Assembly: GCA_023627715.1 (NCBI GenBank)
Contig: JAMAHW010000025.1
Location: 310,001-374,000, forward strand
Source: Periconia sp. R9002
Taxonomy: Eukaryota > Ascomycota > Dothideomycetes > Pleosporales > Periconiaceae
Direction: 5' to 3'
DNA length: 64,000 nucleotides
Shown here: positions 22,235 to 33,379 of the stretch, one piece after another
Layout of the letters: each line of letters begins with the position of its first letter
Position numbering within the stretch: position 1 is the stretch's first letter
Position numbers and translations under genes: made by a program
Notes under the pieces: model-generated
What the model was told of the DNA's origin: nothing
Databases searched by the model: none
The model's input: only the letters and a program-made list of their open reading frames with translations

Positions 22235-24682
22235 ATGGAAGCAGCACGCATCAATAAAGAGTTGGCCAAGTCGGCAAGGCTGAGCGCGTACACGACGGTC
22301 AAAGTTCTAGTGCTCTATTGGCAGAGTGAGGAGGAAGATTTCAAACATGAAGGCCTTCAACTGGGAACATTTTTCAGTCAAACTTTCAACTATTCAGTTG
22401 AAGACTTCGAGATACCAAGGGTTGACAGCTACTTGAGATTACATCAGTTCATTATTCAGTCGTCTCTTGCCTTGTCAGCCTCGGCCCGCGAGAGTAAGGG
22501 TGCGTCACTCTTGATCGTTTATTATGGGGGGCACGGCGACCGCAACGATAGGAGAAATGAGGGTGAGGAAAAAAGAGCAGTCTGGGCATCGTAAGCCTTC
22601 TACGTCGTTTCTCTCTCAAAGCAAGGCGCTAAATAATGTCTTAGCGATGCTTATGGAACGGTCTTAGTTCCATGGTACAAGATTCAGGAAGATCTGGAAA
22701 ACCTCGACAATGATATTCTTTTACTCTTCGACTGTTGCTTTGCAGCTCAAGCTGGTAGGGCTGTGGTTGACCGTCGAGGGAAGGTCGAATTACTCGCCGC
22801 CGCTGCTAGGGGCATGGTGACTCCAAAACCAGGGGAGAAATCATTCACTACGGCTTTGATGAGGGAAGTCCTCGCTTTTTACGAGGCAAATAATTTTGTG
22901 GTGATGAAGGACGTACACGCACGTTTGATGAATCGTAGTTCTCATCTTCTTGCAACGCCTATTCATGCAAACTTGAGACCGGGCAAGCGTCCCATCAAGT
23001 TGGAACGACTTCCAGAAGTAATTTCACCGGAACAAGATAAGGTCTCCGATGTTGCACTCATCCCACTCGTCTTACAAAGCAAGGAAAAGCTACCTGAGTT
23101 GAACATAGAAGAATTTGTACAGTGGCTTGGTGCTGATCGACCAAAAGAGATCATATCTGTGAAAGTCCTCGAGACAACAAGCCACATTCAACGATTCGTT
23201 GAAGACTTTGATGGCAAGAAAACGGCTCTTGCAAAGACAATACGAGATGTCTCCCTTGATGATATCATGAAAGCGTGGGATAACGTATTGTACCTTGTCG
23301 AACAGTTTCGCATACTGCAGCGTCAATCTGGCCATGGCATGCACTTGCTTCGTTCCCGTGCACAAACTCTAATAGAACAGCTTGACGAAACGAATCAAGA
23401 GTTTTTAGAGACACTAGAGAGGAGTATAATCGCCGTCAACACGTTCGAGGAGCACAGACTTATGGATGACGCGATTCGAGGCCCTGAAGCAAAATCGCTC
23501 GGCATAGTGGACGCACTGAAGTTGCGTCAGATTATATATTCCGCTGAAGACGCACGGACGAATCTACTAGAAGATGAGGGTGCAACAGTCAACATTCCAG
23601 ACATTCAAGAAGAAAAGCGGTATGGGGGCTACGACAACAGGCATCTAAAAGAGCTAAGGCTGCGTATTCGGCACTTGGCTATCTTGCTAAGTGCGCCAAA
23701 GAACGTGGGCTTTCAGACACTACGGTGTTATAAATGCAAACACAAAGTGTTCGAGAGCCGCTATATCTTTCACTTCCAGATCCCACCCGAGTACGAAAGC
23801 CCAATTGACGAAGAGCTTACACTTGCCACTTTAATCCAAAAACTCAAAGGACCAAACCGACCCGGACTCAACGAGAGACTGAAGATGGGTCTACTCATAG
23901 CAAAGGCCGTTCACAAGTGGCATTCCGTTGGATGGGTTCACCAAAGCATCAGCCGTCCAAATATTCGATTCTTGAGGCGAAAGTCTGACTTTCGAATTGA
24001 CCTCGCCAGTCCTTTCCTCCTAGGCTTTAACTTTAGTAGGCCCGCCGCAGGTCGCTCTATTAATGGTCCCGAGGATTTGGGCCCCCTTGACGTTTACTGT
24101 CACCCCCAAAGGCAGCGCCTCTCGCCAATAAGACATCAGAAAGTTCACGACTATTACTCTCTTGGTGTTGTCCTTCTTGAGATAGGCTTATGGCAGAGTG
24201 CAACGGAGATGGTGAGTAACAGACGGAAAGGTATAAGAGGGGGAGGTTTAAGAAGAGGAGGTATAAGAGAGGAACATATAAGAGAGGGAGGTGTAAGAGG
24301 GGGGTTACCAGGAGCGGTGTTACCAGGAGCGGTGTCACCAGGATACCCGCCACTAGGATTCCCGCCACTAGGATTGCCGGGAACAGGATTCCCGTGAACA
24401 GGCTTGCTGCGAACAGGATTGCCGCCACCAGGAGGGGATTTAGTGAGTGCGGGGAGTGTAGAAAGGGGGAGCATAACCTCTTGGGAAATACAGAAGATTT
24501 TGCAAACAGAAACGTCAGAAAGTCTAGCTTTTTCTGCTGGAAGATCATTCCAAGAAGCTGTCGATAGATGCGTTAGCTCAGACTTTGATGTGGAAACGGA
24601 TGATAAAATGGAGTCTCGGCTCCTCCATGAATTTTATGAAAAGGTCATCTTGAATTTGGCCAAAGGCGTTCAAACAGAATGA
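22235..24682 (+). CDS. Caspase-like domain fused to a degenerate protein-kinase-like (DUF7580-type) domain
   Basis: Three exons (22235-22590, 22645-24211, 24494-24682) give 703 aa from ATG 22235. Residues 20 to about 240 look like a C14 caspase/metacaspase fold: beta-strand LLIVYYGGHGD with His100, then LLLFDCCFAAQAG with the Cys dyad partner (C150, aligned to DSCHSG of metacaspases). A helical middle follows. The C-terminal half resembles the fungal kinase-like domain seen in programmed-cell-death proteins: AVHKWHSVGWVHQSISRPNI replaces the HRDxxxxN catalytic loop, LLGFNFSRP stands where DFG should be, and then come DVYCHPQRQ and HDYYSLGVVLLEIGLW. It lacks the catalytic Asp, so it is probably a pseudokinase. 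The last exon (KILQTETSESLAFSAGRSFQEAV...) fits the family's C-terminal helices. Role as a cell-death or incompatibility effector is inference. Confidence 0.8.
24230..24439 (+). repeat. 15-bp minisatellite, 14 units, inside the last intron of the caspase-like gene
   Basis: The sequence divides exactly into fourteen 15-bp units in two subfamilies. Units 1-5 resemble ggtataagaggggga; units 6-14 resemble ccaccaggattcccg. It lies in the 282-bp intron 24212-24493 (GTGAGT...CAG), far longer than the other introns here. Since 15 is a multiple of three, an unspliced transcript stays open through eleven units as a Gly/Arg then Pro/Gly pentapeptide repeat, until TGA at 24395. Confidence 0.85.
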
Positions 24683-24735
24683 ACGCTTGTAAATAAATAG
24701 GTATCTTTGTCAGCCTCTTCAATCCCATTTTAACC

Positions 24736-25150
24736 TTAGTCCACGAACTCAAGAAATCTCTCCTCAAATACCGCTCCGCCCTCAGCAGGTTTCCTATCCT
24801 CAAAGCTTAGGGTGTATCTACCCAGACTCGGCATACTAGCGATCAAGCAAGGACCTTGTAGAACGCGGCTACCAGGCTTTGTCAACCACACCTTGTCACC
24901 GACTTGAAATTTGGGCTTGGCGAAAAATAGTAAATGACTATGAATGTGCGCGAAGAAATCTTACATCCACATCATGATATTTTGCAATCGTGGGGCGAAA
25001 TCGTGAATGGTCTTCATCATCAACTGCATTTTGAAGCTCCGTATCCTAAATAATAAGTGCATGCGAAGCTGGAAGCAGTGCAGCCTGCCTTACCTTGTCT
25101 TTGCTAGCTTCAGCCTCTGTGGGCTGCTCGTTCTTCGGCTGAGATGACAT
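24736..25150 (-). CDS. Small SH3/Tudor-like conserved fungal protein
   Basis: Three exons (25150-25094, 25045-24965, 24915-24736) give 105 aa; the introns of 48 and 49 bp are GTAAGG...TAG and GTAAGA...AAG and keep frame. The first 40 residues are acidic and polar. The C-terminal half, VGDKVWLTKPGSRVLQGPCL onward through GRYTLSFEDRKPAEGGAVFEE, has the spacing of a small five-strand SH3-like barrel found in short fungal hypothetical proteins. No catalytic residues are present, so a binding role is likely. Its stop codon is 53 bp from that of the convergent caspase-like gene. Function unknown. Confidence 0.65.
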
Positions 25151-25446
25151 GTTGCTGCAAATAATGCTAGATACGAGAGGTAAACTTCGCAAATGCCGGT
25201 GCTCTCACTAAAAAGGCGATAGTAGAAAGCCTACAGGCAATCAGAGTCGGCAATACCCAATGGACGTCGTTCGATTATAATAGGCTTTAGACAAGCAAGG
25301 CTGAGGCACGTGGAGGCTCATGATTGGAGAAATTAAATCATACGCCCGACAAGGCTATGCGGCTTTTCTCAAAACCGATTCACCGGTCGGATGATAACGG
25401 TACTATAAACATATGCTGTGCTTTTTGATTTTGTCCTCATATTACG

Positions 25447-26577
25447 ATGTCGTATCCCGACTGCTCTAACCTGATAGGAAGGAAACGTTTCTATCTAATG
25501 GCAAATCCAGCAGTCCAAAGCCGCACATGTCATAGTGAGTCTTTTGATATTCTTCGTGCGCATCTGCTAAACTGTGTAAAGAAATAGAGGACTACCGTTC
25601 TGGATATCCGCAATTCACGGCTTTGCTCAGCACTCATGCAGCCTTCCAAAATGTGCGTCGTTTTACTAGGACCAGGATGAGGCTCTTACTACTCAAACAA
25701 GACGAAATTACGTTGTTAGAAGAATCCCTAGATGCTATCGACTCAAAAGAGGACTGTTATATATTCCTGGGGTGCAGTCGACGCGACAAGAACGCAGAGA
25801 GGCGGAACATCATCCGGCAGCTTTCGGTGGCGCTTGCCGAGTATGGTATATACTGAAAAGGATGAGCCTGATTAGAATTGGATCCTAATCTGATTTAGAT
25901 GCAATTTTAGAGCGAAGTCATCGTGTTATGTCCTTGCCGTCTTCTAAAGCAAGAGATGTAACTAGTTTGAAGAGGTGGATCAGAGGAACGGCTAGTATTT
26001 TGCGGCAGGAGTCAGCATATCTTGAACGAGAAGACGACCTTGCCAACCTTACTGGATCGGCAGATAGTGCAATATCTTTCATCGAAAATTCGGTGGGAGA
26101 TTGTATGTTCTGGATTGAGCGCGGACTACGAAGAGTGAGACTTGATGCCTTGCTTTAGGCCAGTGCTTACTTATAACCTCGTCTTGGACAGGTCTTTCCC
26201 ATGAAACGTCAAAACAAGTTCACTTCAGATGAGAACATTTCTCTCCTCGGCCCGTATATATGCCTACTAAGTCGGACGTTGACTTGCTGGTTGGCGACTG
26301 CGGTATTGATGATTCCAGTCATTATTCTGTGCAATATCTCGAGCGACGAGGGCCGACTAGTCACTATCGCCATTTCGGCGGGCTTTTTCTTGTCCGCGAT
26401 ATCGTTCTTCACAAATGCTCGAACAATGGAGGTATTCACTGCTGGCGCAAGGTAATATTTCTAGCTACTCATGCGGCGATAGTATTCGCAAAGTTAATAC
26501 CGTATCCTAGCTATGCTGCTGTACTAGTGGTCTTCACCTCTGCTAGCGGTAGCTCTAACCTCTCTAGAAACTGCTGA
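25447..26577 (+). CDS. DUF6594 fungal membrane protein
   Basis: Five exons (25447-25534, 25588-25845, 25899-26134, 26192-26451, 26511-26577) give 302 aa; all four introns are GT-AG and 53-59 bp. The family pattern is present: GYPQFTALLSTHAAFQNVRRF, then RLLLLKQDEITLLEESLDAID, a helical middle with SAISFIENSVGDCMFWIE, then two or three closely spaced membrane helices (LTCWLATAVLMIPVIILCNI, IAISAGFFLSAISFF, YAAVLVVF). The domain is fungal-specific and uncharacterised. The gene is divergent from the SH3-like gene, sharing a promoter of about 300 bp. Confidence 0.8.
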
Positions 26578-26985
26578 TGAAGATGATTGAGTGTAGTTAT
26601 ATGGGAAATCATCATCGCTATGTTATGTAGGATATAATCATCGCAAAATATTAAATCACTGGTGTTACCAACATATGTTATAGCTTGAGATACTATATTG
26701 AGTATAGCTAACTTTGATTTACATTATCACTCATTATCAAATTAATCTCCCATCCCACTTCGCGGACCTAGTCTCTGATCTGCACTCGAGATATCAGTCC
26801 AGTAGAATAAATCCAATCTTCTGGATTCATCCTTTTCCTTTCGTTTAATTTCATTTTGAGTGAGTAGTCAAATACACGGCCATGCGATATACGTATGGTT
26901 ATACATACATTCCCAGAATAAATGCCAACAAAGCATGATAGTATGTTTATTCCCCATCCGTATATCACGCGCGCAAATAGTTGAC

Positions 26986-27071
26986 TGTGTGCCCGTCCTG
27001 GCCGAGGACGTTACCTGTGTCAATACCCAGGGTAGCAATACTCTGTGAGGATCAATTGAAATTTCAAATTT
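26986..27071 (+). repeat. Retroposon-like repeat, copy 3 (internal deletion)
   Basis: It matches copy 2 from its first base (tgtgtgcccgtcctggcc) to the AATTTC-type tail, but lacks about 17 bp in the middle (the cagtgtaccccccttac part of copy 2). The stem gtcctggcc.aggac is kept. I could not find a convincing target-site duplication around it, which would fit an older insertion. Confidence 0.7.
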
Positions 27072-27388
27072 CATCCCCCATTCTATGTAACTTGCGAGAA
27101 CATGATATCTTAAACATTCGCGGATGAGGAGTGTAAAAGTCTGAAATATGTCTATTCATCTACATATGTAGATATGGATGCACGTGGTATGTATCTACTT
27201 ATGGTAGAAGTCGTTACTCATTGTTACCCCGATTTTACAGACTCAAACGTTGTCATGTCGAGCAGGACCCACAGCAGCACATGTCATAAAGTGGCTCCAC
27301 TAGAAACCAGTTCCCACCCATGATACATTCGCGTATTGCGCAACGCTAGTAACAAAGAGGTCAATGTTTCCTACTACATAATAACGAT

Positions 27389-27575
27389 ATGCATTCCTTT
27401 TGTGGTCTTGGGGCTGTGCTTGTCCACCTAATAGCTCTAATCACGCTGAAACTAGCCAAGCCTGTTAAACAACGTAAGTACCGCTCGTCACTGTAAACAA
27501 ATAACCAGATCAAACGATACAGTTCCCCCTTGTGAGCTGATCAAGTGGCAGTCCTCTCTGTATGCGGATGTTTGA
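27389..27575 (+). CDS. Candidate small secreted peptide (two exons)
   Basis: Exons 27389-27473 and 27523-27575 would encode 45 aa. The 49-bp intron is GTAAGT...ACAG and the join keeps frame. Residues 1-22 are a hydrophobic stretch after MHSFCG, like a signal peptide. The mature part would be short (about 20 aa) with one Cys. There is no family match I can name and no neighbour evidence, so this rests only on a good intron and a signal-like start. It may be chance. Confidence 0.28.
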
Positions 27576-28435
27576 GTTAGGTTTCCGGAAGCTCTCCGGA
27601 GTTCTATGAACACAGAGCGCTAATGTTGGGGGCCTATTTTTGCGATAATTGATGTTGTTCCAAGCGTTGGATGATCTTTACTCGGGGCCCACAAATAAAT
27701 GAGTAGCTAGTCTACTAGCAAAACACTGCGTTACAGCTGGTAGATGCAGAAGGTCTGATACGATATGTTTCTATTTCTGACTAACACCTAAAAGTCGGAT
27801 GAACACCATCGGAGTTAAATCATTGTCTTTACTTTTGACACTTATGTAAACATTTCCGCCTTGCCATAGGACTGATCTACAAGCTTGTTTTCATCTACTC
27901 CACATGGCTGAAAACCAGAAACCATGGCTCCGATTCCTGCCATACATGGTTAGCGATTCGTAGTTTCCTTCCATGCGCCCAATTACCTATATGACGATCA
28001 TCGTCACTAACTGGGCTGTGCATGCTCCTACACACATGCATGTAGAAAAAAACACATTTGACACGTGCGTGACCATTCCGGCGAAAATTGCCTACGGAAT
28101 GTTACCAATAGCATGACATTCTTCGCACAACATTTGGCATTGAAAATTTGGAAATCGTTATAATATAGCCAATCCATAACACGTTGCGTTTTGCTTTGCT
28201 CTAAATGTGCGACGGAGAAGAGTGGCATACATACTGCCGCTTTCAGAAGCTACAGAATACCCAAGAAGTTACGCATGATTACAGCAGGAATCCCAACCGA
28301 AACAAAACATACATGACGTCCGCTCTTTCTGACTGCGCCCCGGTCATTCGATATTATCAGATAATAACACTCAAGAATTATCCTCATCCTCCAGTTTGCC
28401 TCTAGACCATACATTCTAGGTCCCCTCCCCAACAC

Positions 28436-29863
28436 ATGATACCAGCCGTCTCGCGCATGTCACATCTGCTTATCATGCCTTCGGCATCTTTCAATCGACC
28501 TTTGTGTCGAAGGGCATTCATTGCAGTATGCAGTGCCATCTTCACCATTTACATATTCCTCTTCACCCGGCCGCAGCCATATGCTTCAACGAGTCAATCC
28601 TCTTTCTACATCCCTCACAGCAGCGTAGGCAACAACTTTCTCCAAAATCCATTTCAATCTAAACCTCCTGTGCAGCCGTCAACTTCTTCTCCACTTGCCG
28701 CAGCCCAAGAGAAAAGCCTGGACGATAAAGAAGATCAAAGGCATACGAACACAAGTGGAAAGAGCAGCGCGAAGGACCTATACTTGGACTGGCAATCTAA
28801 TGCCAGTTGGGTTCTCTCGCATGGCTCGACTACCTGCATGCAGCCACCTTCCAAATCCACTCATTCAAAAGCGCGAACAACTAGGCGTCTGTGCGACGTC
28901 CATTCGCCTTTCAATCTCACTGAAATGCCCTCCAAGAGCCCGCGCGTTGCCCTTGTTACAGCTCACTACGGATCCGATAGATCTTACGACCCTGCACTCC
29001 AGACTCACATTCTCCATGGCCTCATACATGAGCACGAAGTACATGTACTATGCGATCCCATCGTCGATGCCATATGGAACAAACCGGCCTTCTTACTCAA
29101 ACTCATGATGGAAGAAATGATGAAACCTGAGGAGGATCGCCTCGAATGGATATTCTGGGCTGACCGGGACACCATGATTCTGGATCAATGTCGCCCTATC
29201 TCGTCATTCCTACCCCCTAAACGTGCTACACAAGAAACCCCACAGCCAACACCGACCCCCGGCTTTTTACATCGTCTTATTTCCATGATAGGGCTCAGCT
29301 CTGCGGATTCCAAGGGGCCAAAAGATGTGCACCTTCTCATCGCCAACGACAAAAACGGCCTGAATGCTGGCACATTCCTCCTTCGCGTCTCGCATACTTC
29401 TATCTCCTTCCTCACAGCTATTTTGTCATACCCGACCCATCATCCAAAGACCCGACTCCGTTTCAAAGAGCAGACTGCCATGTCGTTACTTATATCAACT
29501 CCAGAATTTCGACCGCACACTCAGATCGTGCCCCAGCACTGGTTCAACAGTTACACGTACACAGATCGCGACGAAAAGGGCAACAACCGAGGCTATAACG
29601 GGGATGAAGGTGATTTTGACAGCGGTGCAACGGTTTTTGTAGAGAGGAAGAATACTACTGGACTTGAGGGAGGTTTTAAAGACCACTACGTGAGGAGGGG
29701 TGATTTCCTTGTACACTTTGCAGGAAACATGGGGAAAGAGGAGGACGTGAAGCGTTGGGCGCAGATGTTGGACAAGCAAGGAGTTGTGTGGGCAAGTGAA
29801 CAGGGCGTTCAAAGAGATGTTGATCAAGAAGTGACGAAATTTTGGAGTGATCTGGGTTATTGA
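28436..29863 (+). CDS. GT34 family galactosyl/mannosyltransferase (GMA12/MNN10-like), type II membrane protein
   Basis: Single exon, 475 aa, ATG 28436. A membrane helix at about residues 30-48 (FIAVCSAIFTIYIFLF) is followed by a Ser/Pro-rich stem, the usual plan of a Golgi glycosyltransferase. The catalytic domain begins near residue 175 with RVALVTAHYG. The DxD-type metal site is WADRDTMILD (D243 and D245). NDKNGLNAGTFLLR and EQTAMSLL are also typical of GT34, as is VPQHWFNSY. Family members add alpha-galactose or alpha-1,6-mannose to cell-wall mannans and N-glycans. The exact linkage cannot be read from the sequence. Confidence 0.9.
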   Translation: MIPAVSRMSHLLIMPSASFNRPLCRRAFIAVCSAIFTIYIFLFTRPQPYASTSQSSFYIPHSSVGNNFLQNPFQSKPPVQPSTSSPLAAAQEKSLDDKEDQRHTNTSGKSSAKDLYLDWQSNASWVLSHGSTTCMQPPSKSTHSKARTTRRLCDVHSPFNLTEMPSKSPRVALVTAHYGSDRSYDPALQTHILHGLIHEHEVHVLCDPIVDAIWNKPAFLLKLMMEEMMKPEEDRLEWIFWADRDTMILDQCRPISSFLPPKRATQETPQPTPTPGFLHRLISMIGLSSADSKGPKDVHLLIANDKNGLNAGTFLLRVSHTSISFLTAILSYPTHHPKTRLRFKEQTAMSLLISTPEFRPHTQIVPQHWFNSYTYTDRDEKGNNRGYNGDEGDFDSGATVFVERKNTTGLEGGFKDHYVRRGDFLVHFAGNMGKEEDVKRWAQMLDKQGVVWASEQGVQRDVDQEVTKFWSDLGY

Positions 29864-30738
29864 GCGATGGCGCGCAGCACTCCAGCTGCACTTGAGTCTT
29901 CCGAATGTTCTCAACCCCGTAGGCGGAAATAGAAGATGCTTCGGTGGGCTCTTCGGATCTGACGTATTAGCTTACTGGAACTACGATGGACGCTCAAACA
30001 CCCTTCGGTGTCCCATCCTCAATCAGCCACGAGCATTCCCATCCTCCCCATCCGAAACGAATCCCCATCCAGAACGAATTATACGGAGGTCCGGAGGCAA
30101 GGTACCGGTTTTTATGAGACGTCTTTGTGTCGCGATCTTACGGTATTTCCTTAACACCAATCAAGCTATGCTGCGATCACCATACAAGCAACGAACAACA
30201 AACCGAGTTAAGACATTGATCAAATGCACACGATTTATCTGTATCGAGTTTGCAGTCTCGAAGGCCACGAGTAGACTAGCAGACCAATGGTGAGTCGTCA
30301 CTATACGAAGGACTCACAGCTTAAAAGTGCTGACTTTCAGAGAAGCCGAACAGTGGTGAACGCCCTACGTTTCTAATGAGCACTTCATATCGCGGTGGAC
30401 ATTTGATATAGTAGTAACACCCATATTCACCTGAGTATCGACTGGCCTACATTCAATGGGACTATTTGGTCTCACGTTCTCGATTTTAAGGACTTGGTTA
30501 GATGAAATGGAAGCCCTCACTCCGTGATCTTAGCATAAAACCCTCGCGCTGAGTGCCATATAGAACAGTTGCACTTTAGGAAAACAAACTTAGTATATAT
30601 AACATTGCCTGCAATCATAATGTAAATAAAAGAAGACCGTAAGATAAGGCTTCCGCATTGTAATATTCGAAGAGATCTCGGAAGGTGCGGAAGGTTTGAG
30701 CTTAGAATGGCTATCTACTCACAAAGTTTCGTCCAACA
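29864..30738. other. Intergenic region between convergent genes
   Basis: About 875 bp between two stop codons. AT-rich stretches at 30560-30640 suit polyadenylation. An open frame at 29847-30293 lacks similarity and overlaps the end of the GT34 gene. Nothing else is seen. Confidence 0.5.
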
Positions 30739-31979
30739 TCAACTATGTTCAATATGATGGTTTTCCTCTCCAGTTATTCCGTTCGTTTGCACCCCATTGA
30801 CATCATTAGTATTCCCAGCGTTGCTTTCAGCAAGTCTCTTCTCTCTCTGGTCCCGACTTTCGCTATTCGGATCCAAATACGGCTTCTCCCCAAACACAGT
30901 AGTGCGGATACCCCTTCGACTTCCTTGCGGATATTTACCCGGGATGACTCGATGAAGCTATGAAACATCAGAACACCAATTCCAATTTTCTCATTCACAG
31001 GGTATACTCACCACGGCACGATTATCCCACATAGCCACACTCCCAGCAGCCCACTTCCAACGAACCAAATGATCGTCCGCCGAGTGAAGATGTAAGACGG
31101 CAAAATCCAGTAATTTATCAGACTCCATTTTCTTGAGTTCCGCAAACCCGGTCACGAACCCTTCATTCACATTCCAAGCCTTTAGCCCCGTCACCGGATG
31201 CGTCCGAACCGCTGGATGGTGGGTATCAATAGGCGGTCTATTTGGCCCTGTACCCCACAAATCCAGAATGGTATCATACTGCAGTCGTGAAGTGTGCACC
31301 GCATGCAAGCTCTCAAATAATTTTTGATAAGTCGTTGAAAGCGCATCGAACAACCCATACGAGCTGACCCAAGCAGTGTCGCCTCCAACAGGTGGGTGCT
31401 CCTCCATCCTCAGCATCGAATAGCTGGGTGGATTGATTTCGAAACTCGTATCCGCATGCCAACCGGCTTGTGGCCAGGGTGTGTACACGCTGTCTTGGCG
31501 ATGATCGGAACTTGAGCCTTTGATGGTGACGTGTCTGACGTCTCTCTGCGCGGGGTGTTTGTCGAGGATGCCGTAGTGCTCGAAGAGCTTGATTTGGGTT
31601 TCTGTGGTTAGGTCTTGGTCCCTGAAAAAGACGACGCCGCGTTCGGCTACAAGAAGCGCGAGCTCATCGAGTTGGGCTTCGCTGAGTTGCGAAAGTTGAA
31701 TGTTTTCGAGTAATGTTCCAATGCCTTCGGTCAGATCAGTGGCCTTGGCGACTGATAAGAGGGCCTTTTTCTGCGGGTCGGCGAAGTGAGCTCGATCGTT
31801 TGGTGGTTCAATCTCTTCGCGAATCTTATCAGGCGGACTCCAGTCGCGGATTTTGGGGTTGAAATTCTGAATAGATGAGCACGAGGCCAAAAATCACGTC
31901 ACTTGGGTCTTACTGGATGAATTATGGTGGGATAGCCCGAATCGGGCGATATGTGCTTGTATGCTTCGAGATTTGACAT
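30739..31979 (-). CDS. TauD/TfdA-family Fe(II)/2-oxoglutarate dioxygenase
   Basis: Three exons on the minus strand (31979-31914, 31866-31012, 30957-30739) give 379 aa; introns are 47 and 54 bp, GT-AG. The HxD of the facial triad is H159-A-D161 in WHADTSFE; the distal His309 is in LHRVIPG just after intron 2, and Arg325 in GIRTTVFG should bind 2-oxoglutarate. The segment GVVFFRDQDLT near the start of the fold and DNRAV before the intron are family hallmarks. Fungal members oxidise sulfonates such as taurine, or other small acids. The C-terminal 40 residues are polar and probably disordered. Substrate unknown. Confidence 0.92.
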
Positions 31980-32292
31980 TGTGGTGATTGCGTGGGAGAG
32001 GGTAGTAGACAAAGGTTAAATCATCAGTGCATATTTAACAATACAGATGGATATTTATACGGCATATATGAGCACCTTTCGTAACCAAGAGGGCGCTAGT
32101 GGAGGAGTCTATCTTGACACATCGAATCGAACCATCCCTATGGTTGGTGCTTCCAGCCTCCATGATCGCGATAGGGTATTCGTGGTGGGGTCGGCAGCTG
32201 TTGTAAATAGTTGCCAAAAGCACGTCATGGTAAATGAGAGACGTCCATACATCACGAAAAGTACCTTTCTAGTTTCTTTTTTCATGGCCATA

Positions 32293-33379
32293 TTAAATGG
32301 GATCATTCGAAAGAGCTATGGTTACATATTGGGAGAGGTGGAGAAAGATTGAAACAATCGTCAAGCCTAAATGTGGCTAAGAAGCTGGCTCACGACGCTT
32401 TTAAACCATTAAACAATACATACCGTCTAGTCTTTTTCTAGCTCTAAAAGGGCAAGTACATGAGTAGATACGCAAAGCATCGACGAGCTCGGCAGATCTA
32501 CTTGGGTTTAGCACGGCTGATACGAGACTATCAACAAGTGAGGGGCAACTACAGAGTTTGGAGTCAGCATCATCCTCAGAATTCCATGTTCTATAATATT
32601 TCCAAGTAAATGCACATACTTTAAGATATGCCATACTTTGAGCAAATTCCGCATTTTTGTTCTATACGCCCCATGAGTCGAGCGATGCCCCACCGACACG
32701 TGAACGGAGGGGCTTGTGACTCGCACGACTGGAGCCATTAAACTTCTTGTCTGATTTCACACGGCCTTCGGGCTATCGATTTTGATCTTCCTAGTTGTGG
32801 CTGTTCCAGCGTGCTTCCTTTGATGTCCGACTAATCCATGCGAACATTTGTCGAAGATGTCGTTGAGAAAACTTCGGACACTGGCCTTGAACCGCCAAGT
32901 TAGACCGTCTCATATACATTCGAGATTTTCTTCGAAGGCTTGGGCCTTTACTTCGTGTTCACATCGCTTTCGGGCATTTTCAATCAACGCATGAATCTGA
33001 TCGGCATCGAAGCTTTGACGTAGAAGTTCCACCTCGTCTACGTAGTTGTTCTTATGTTGGAATGTCTCACCATCTACTTTCCTTATGTAGAGACAGAGGG
33101 GTCGGTAAGTTTTCCCCAAGGGTGTGTTGATTATACTAGATGATACAGAGAGGATGTTAACTCTCTCTCATAGACGCTCGAGGAAATCGCGGTACTAATT
33201 GATAGCAACGACGCGAATGTCGTTGGATCCAACGTGGTACTTGAGTCGAGAAACTGATTAAGAGCAGTTGGAATGGCGATGCTTGCAGAAGATGCTATTT
33301 TTAACGGGATCGAAGCAGCAAAAGTGATGTGGTCACCTCGGGATTGTACACGCAGCAGTAAGCCATCAAAAAATATCAT
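32293..33379 (-). pseudogene. Coding-like blocks, possible decayed or orphan multi-exon gene
   Basis: Three minus-strand blocks read like protein but do not join cleanly: 33379-33131 (ATG start, Ser/Thr/Ala-rich), 33110-32910 (charged; VDEVELLRQSFDADQIHALI) and about 32610-32420 (PSLVDSLVSAVLNPSRSAEL). From the last block a GTATGT donor near 32427 could join a short hydrophobic final exon ending at 32293. Between the first and second blocks no intron keeps frame, and block 2 lacks an ATG. I recognise no family. Either a decayed gene or an orphan with unusual splicing would fit, and chance cannot be excluded. Confidence 0.22.

Larger units (their letters stand above)
26578..28435. other. AT-rich intergenic region with one repeat copy and one small candidate gene
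   Basis: About 1.86 kb. It holds the third copy of the dispersed repeat (26986-27071) and a two-exon candidate for a small secreted peptide (27389-27575); both are listed separately. The rest is AT-rich without coding signal. The last 300 bp are upstream of the GT34 gene. Confidence 0.5.
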
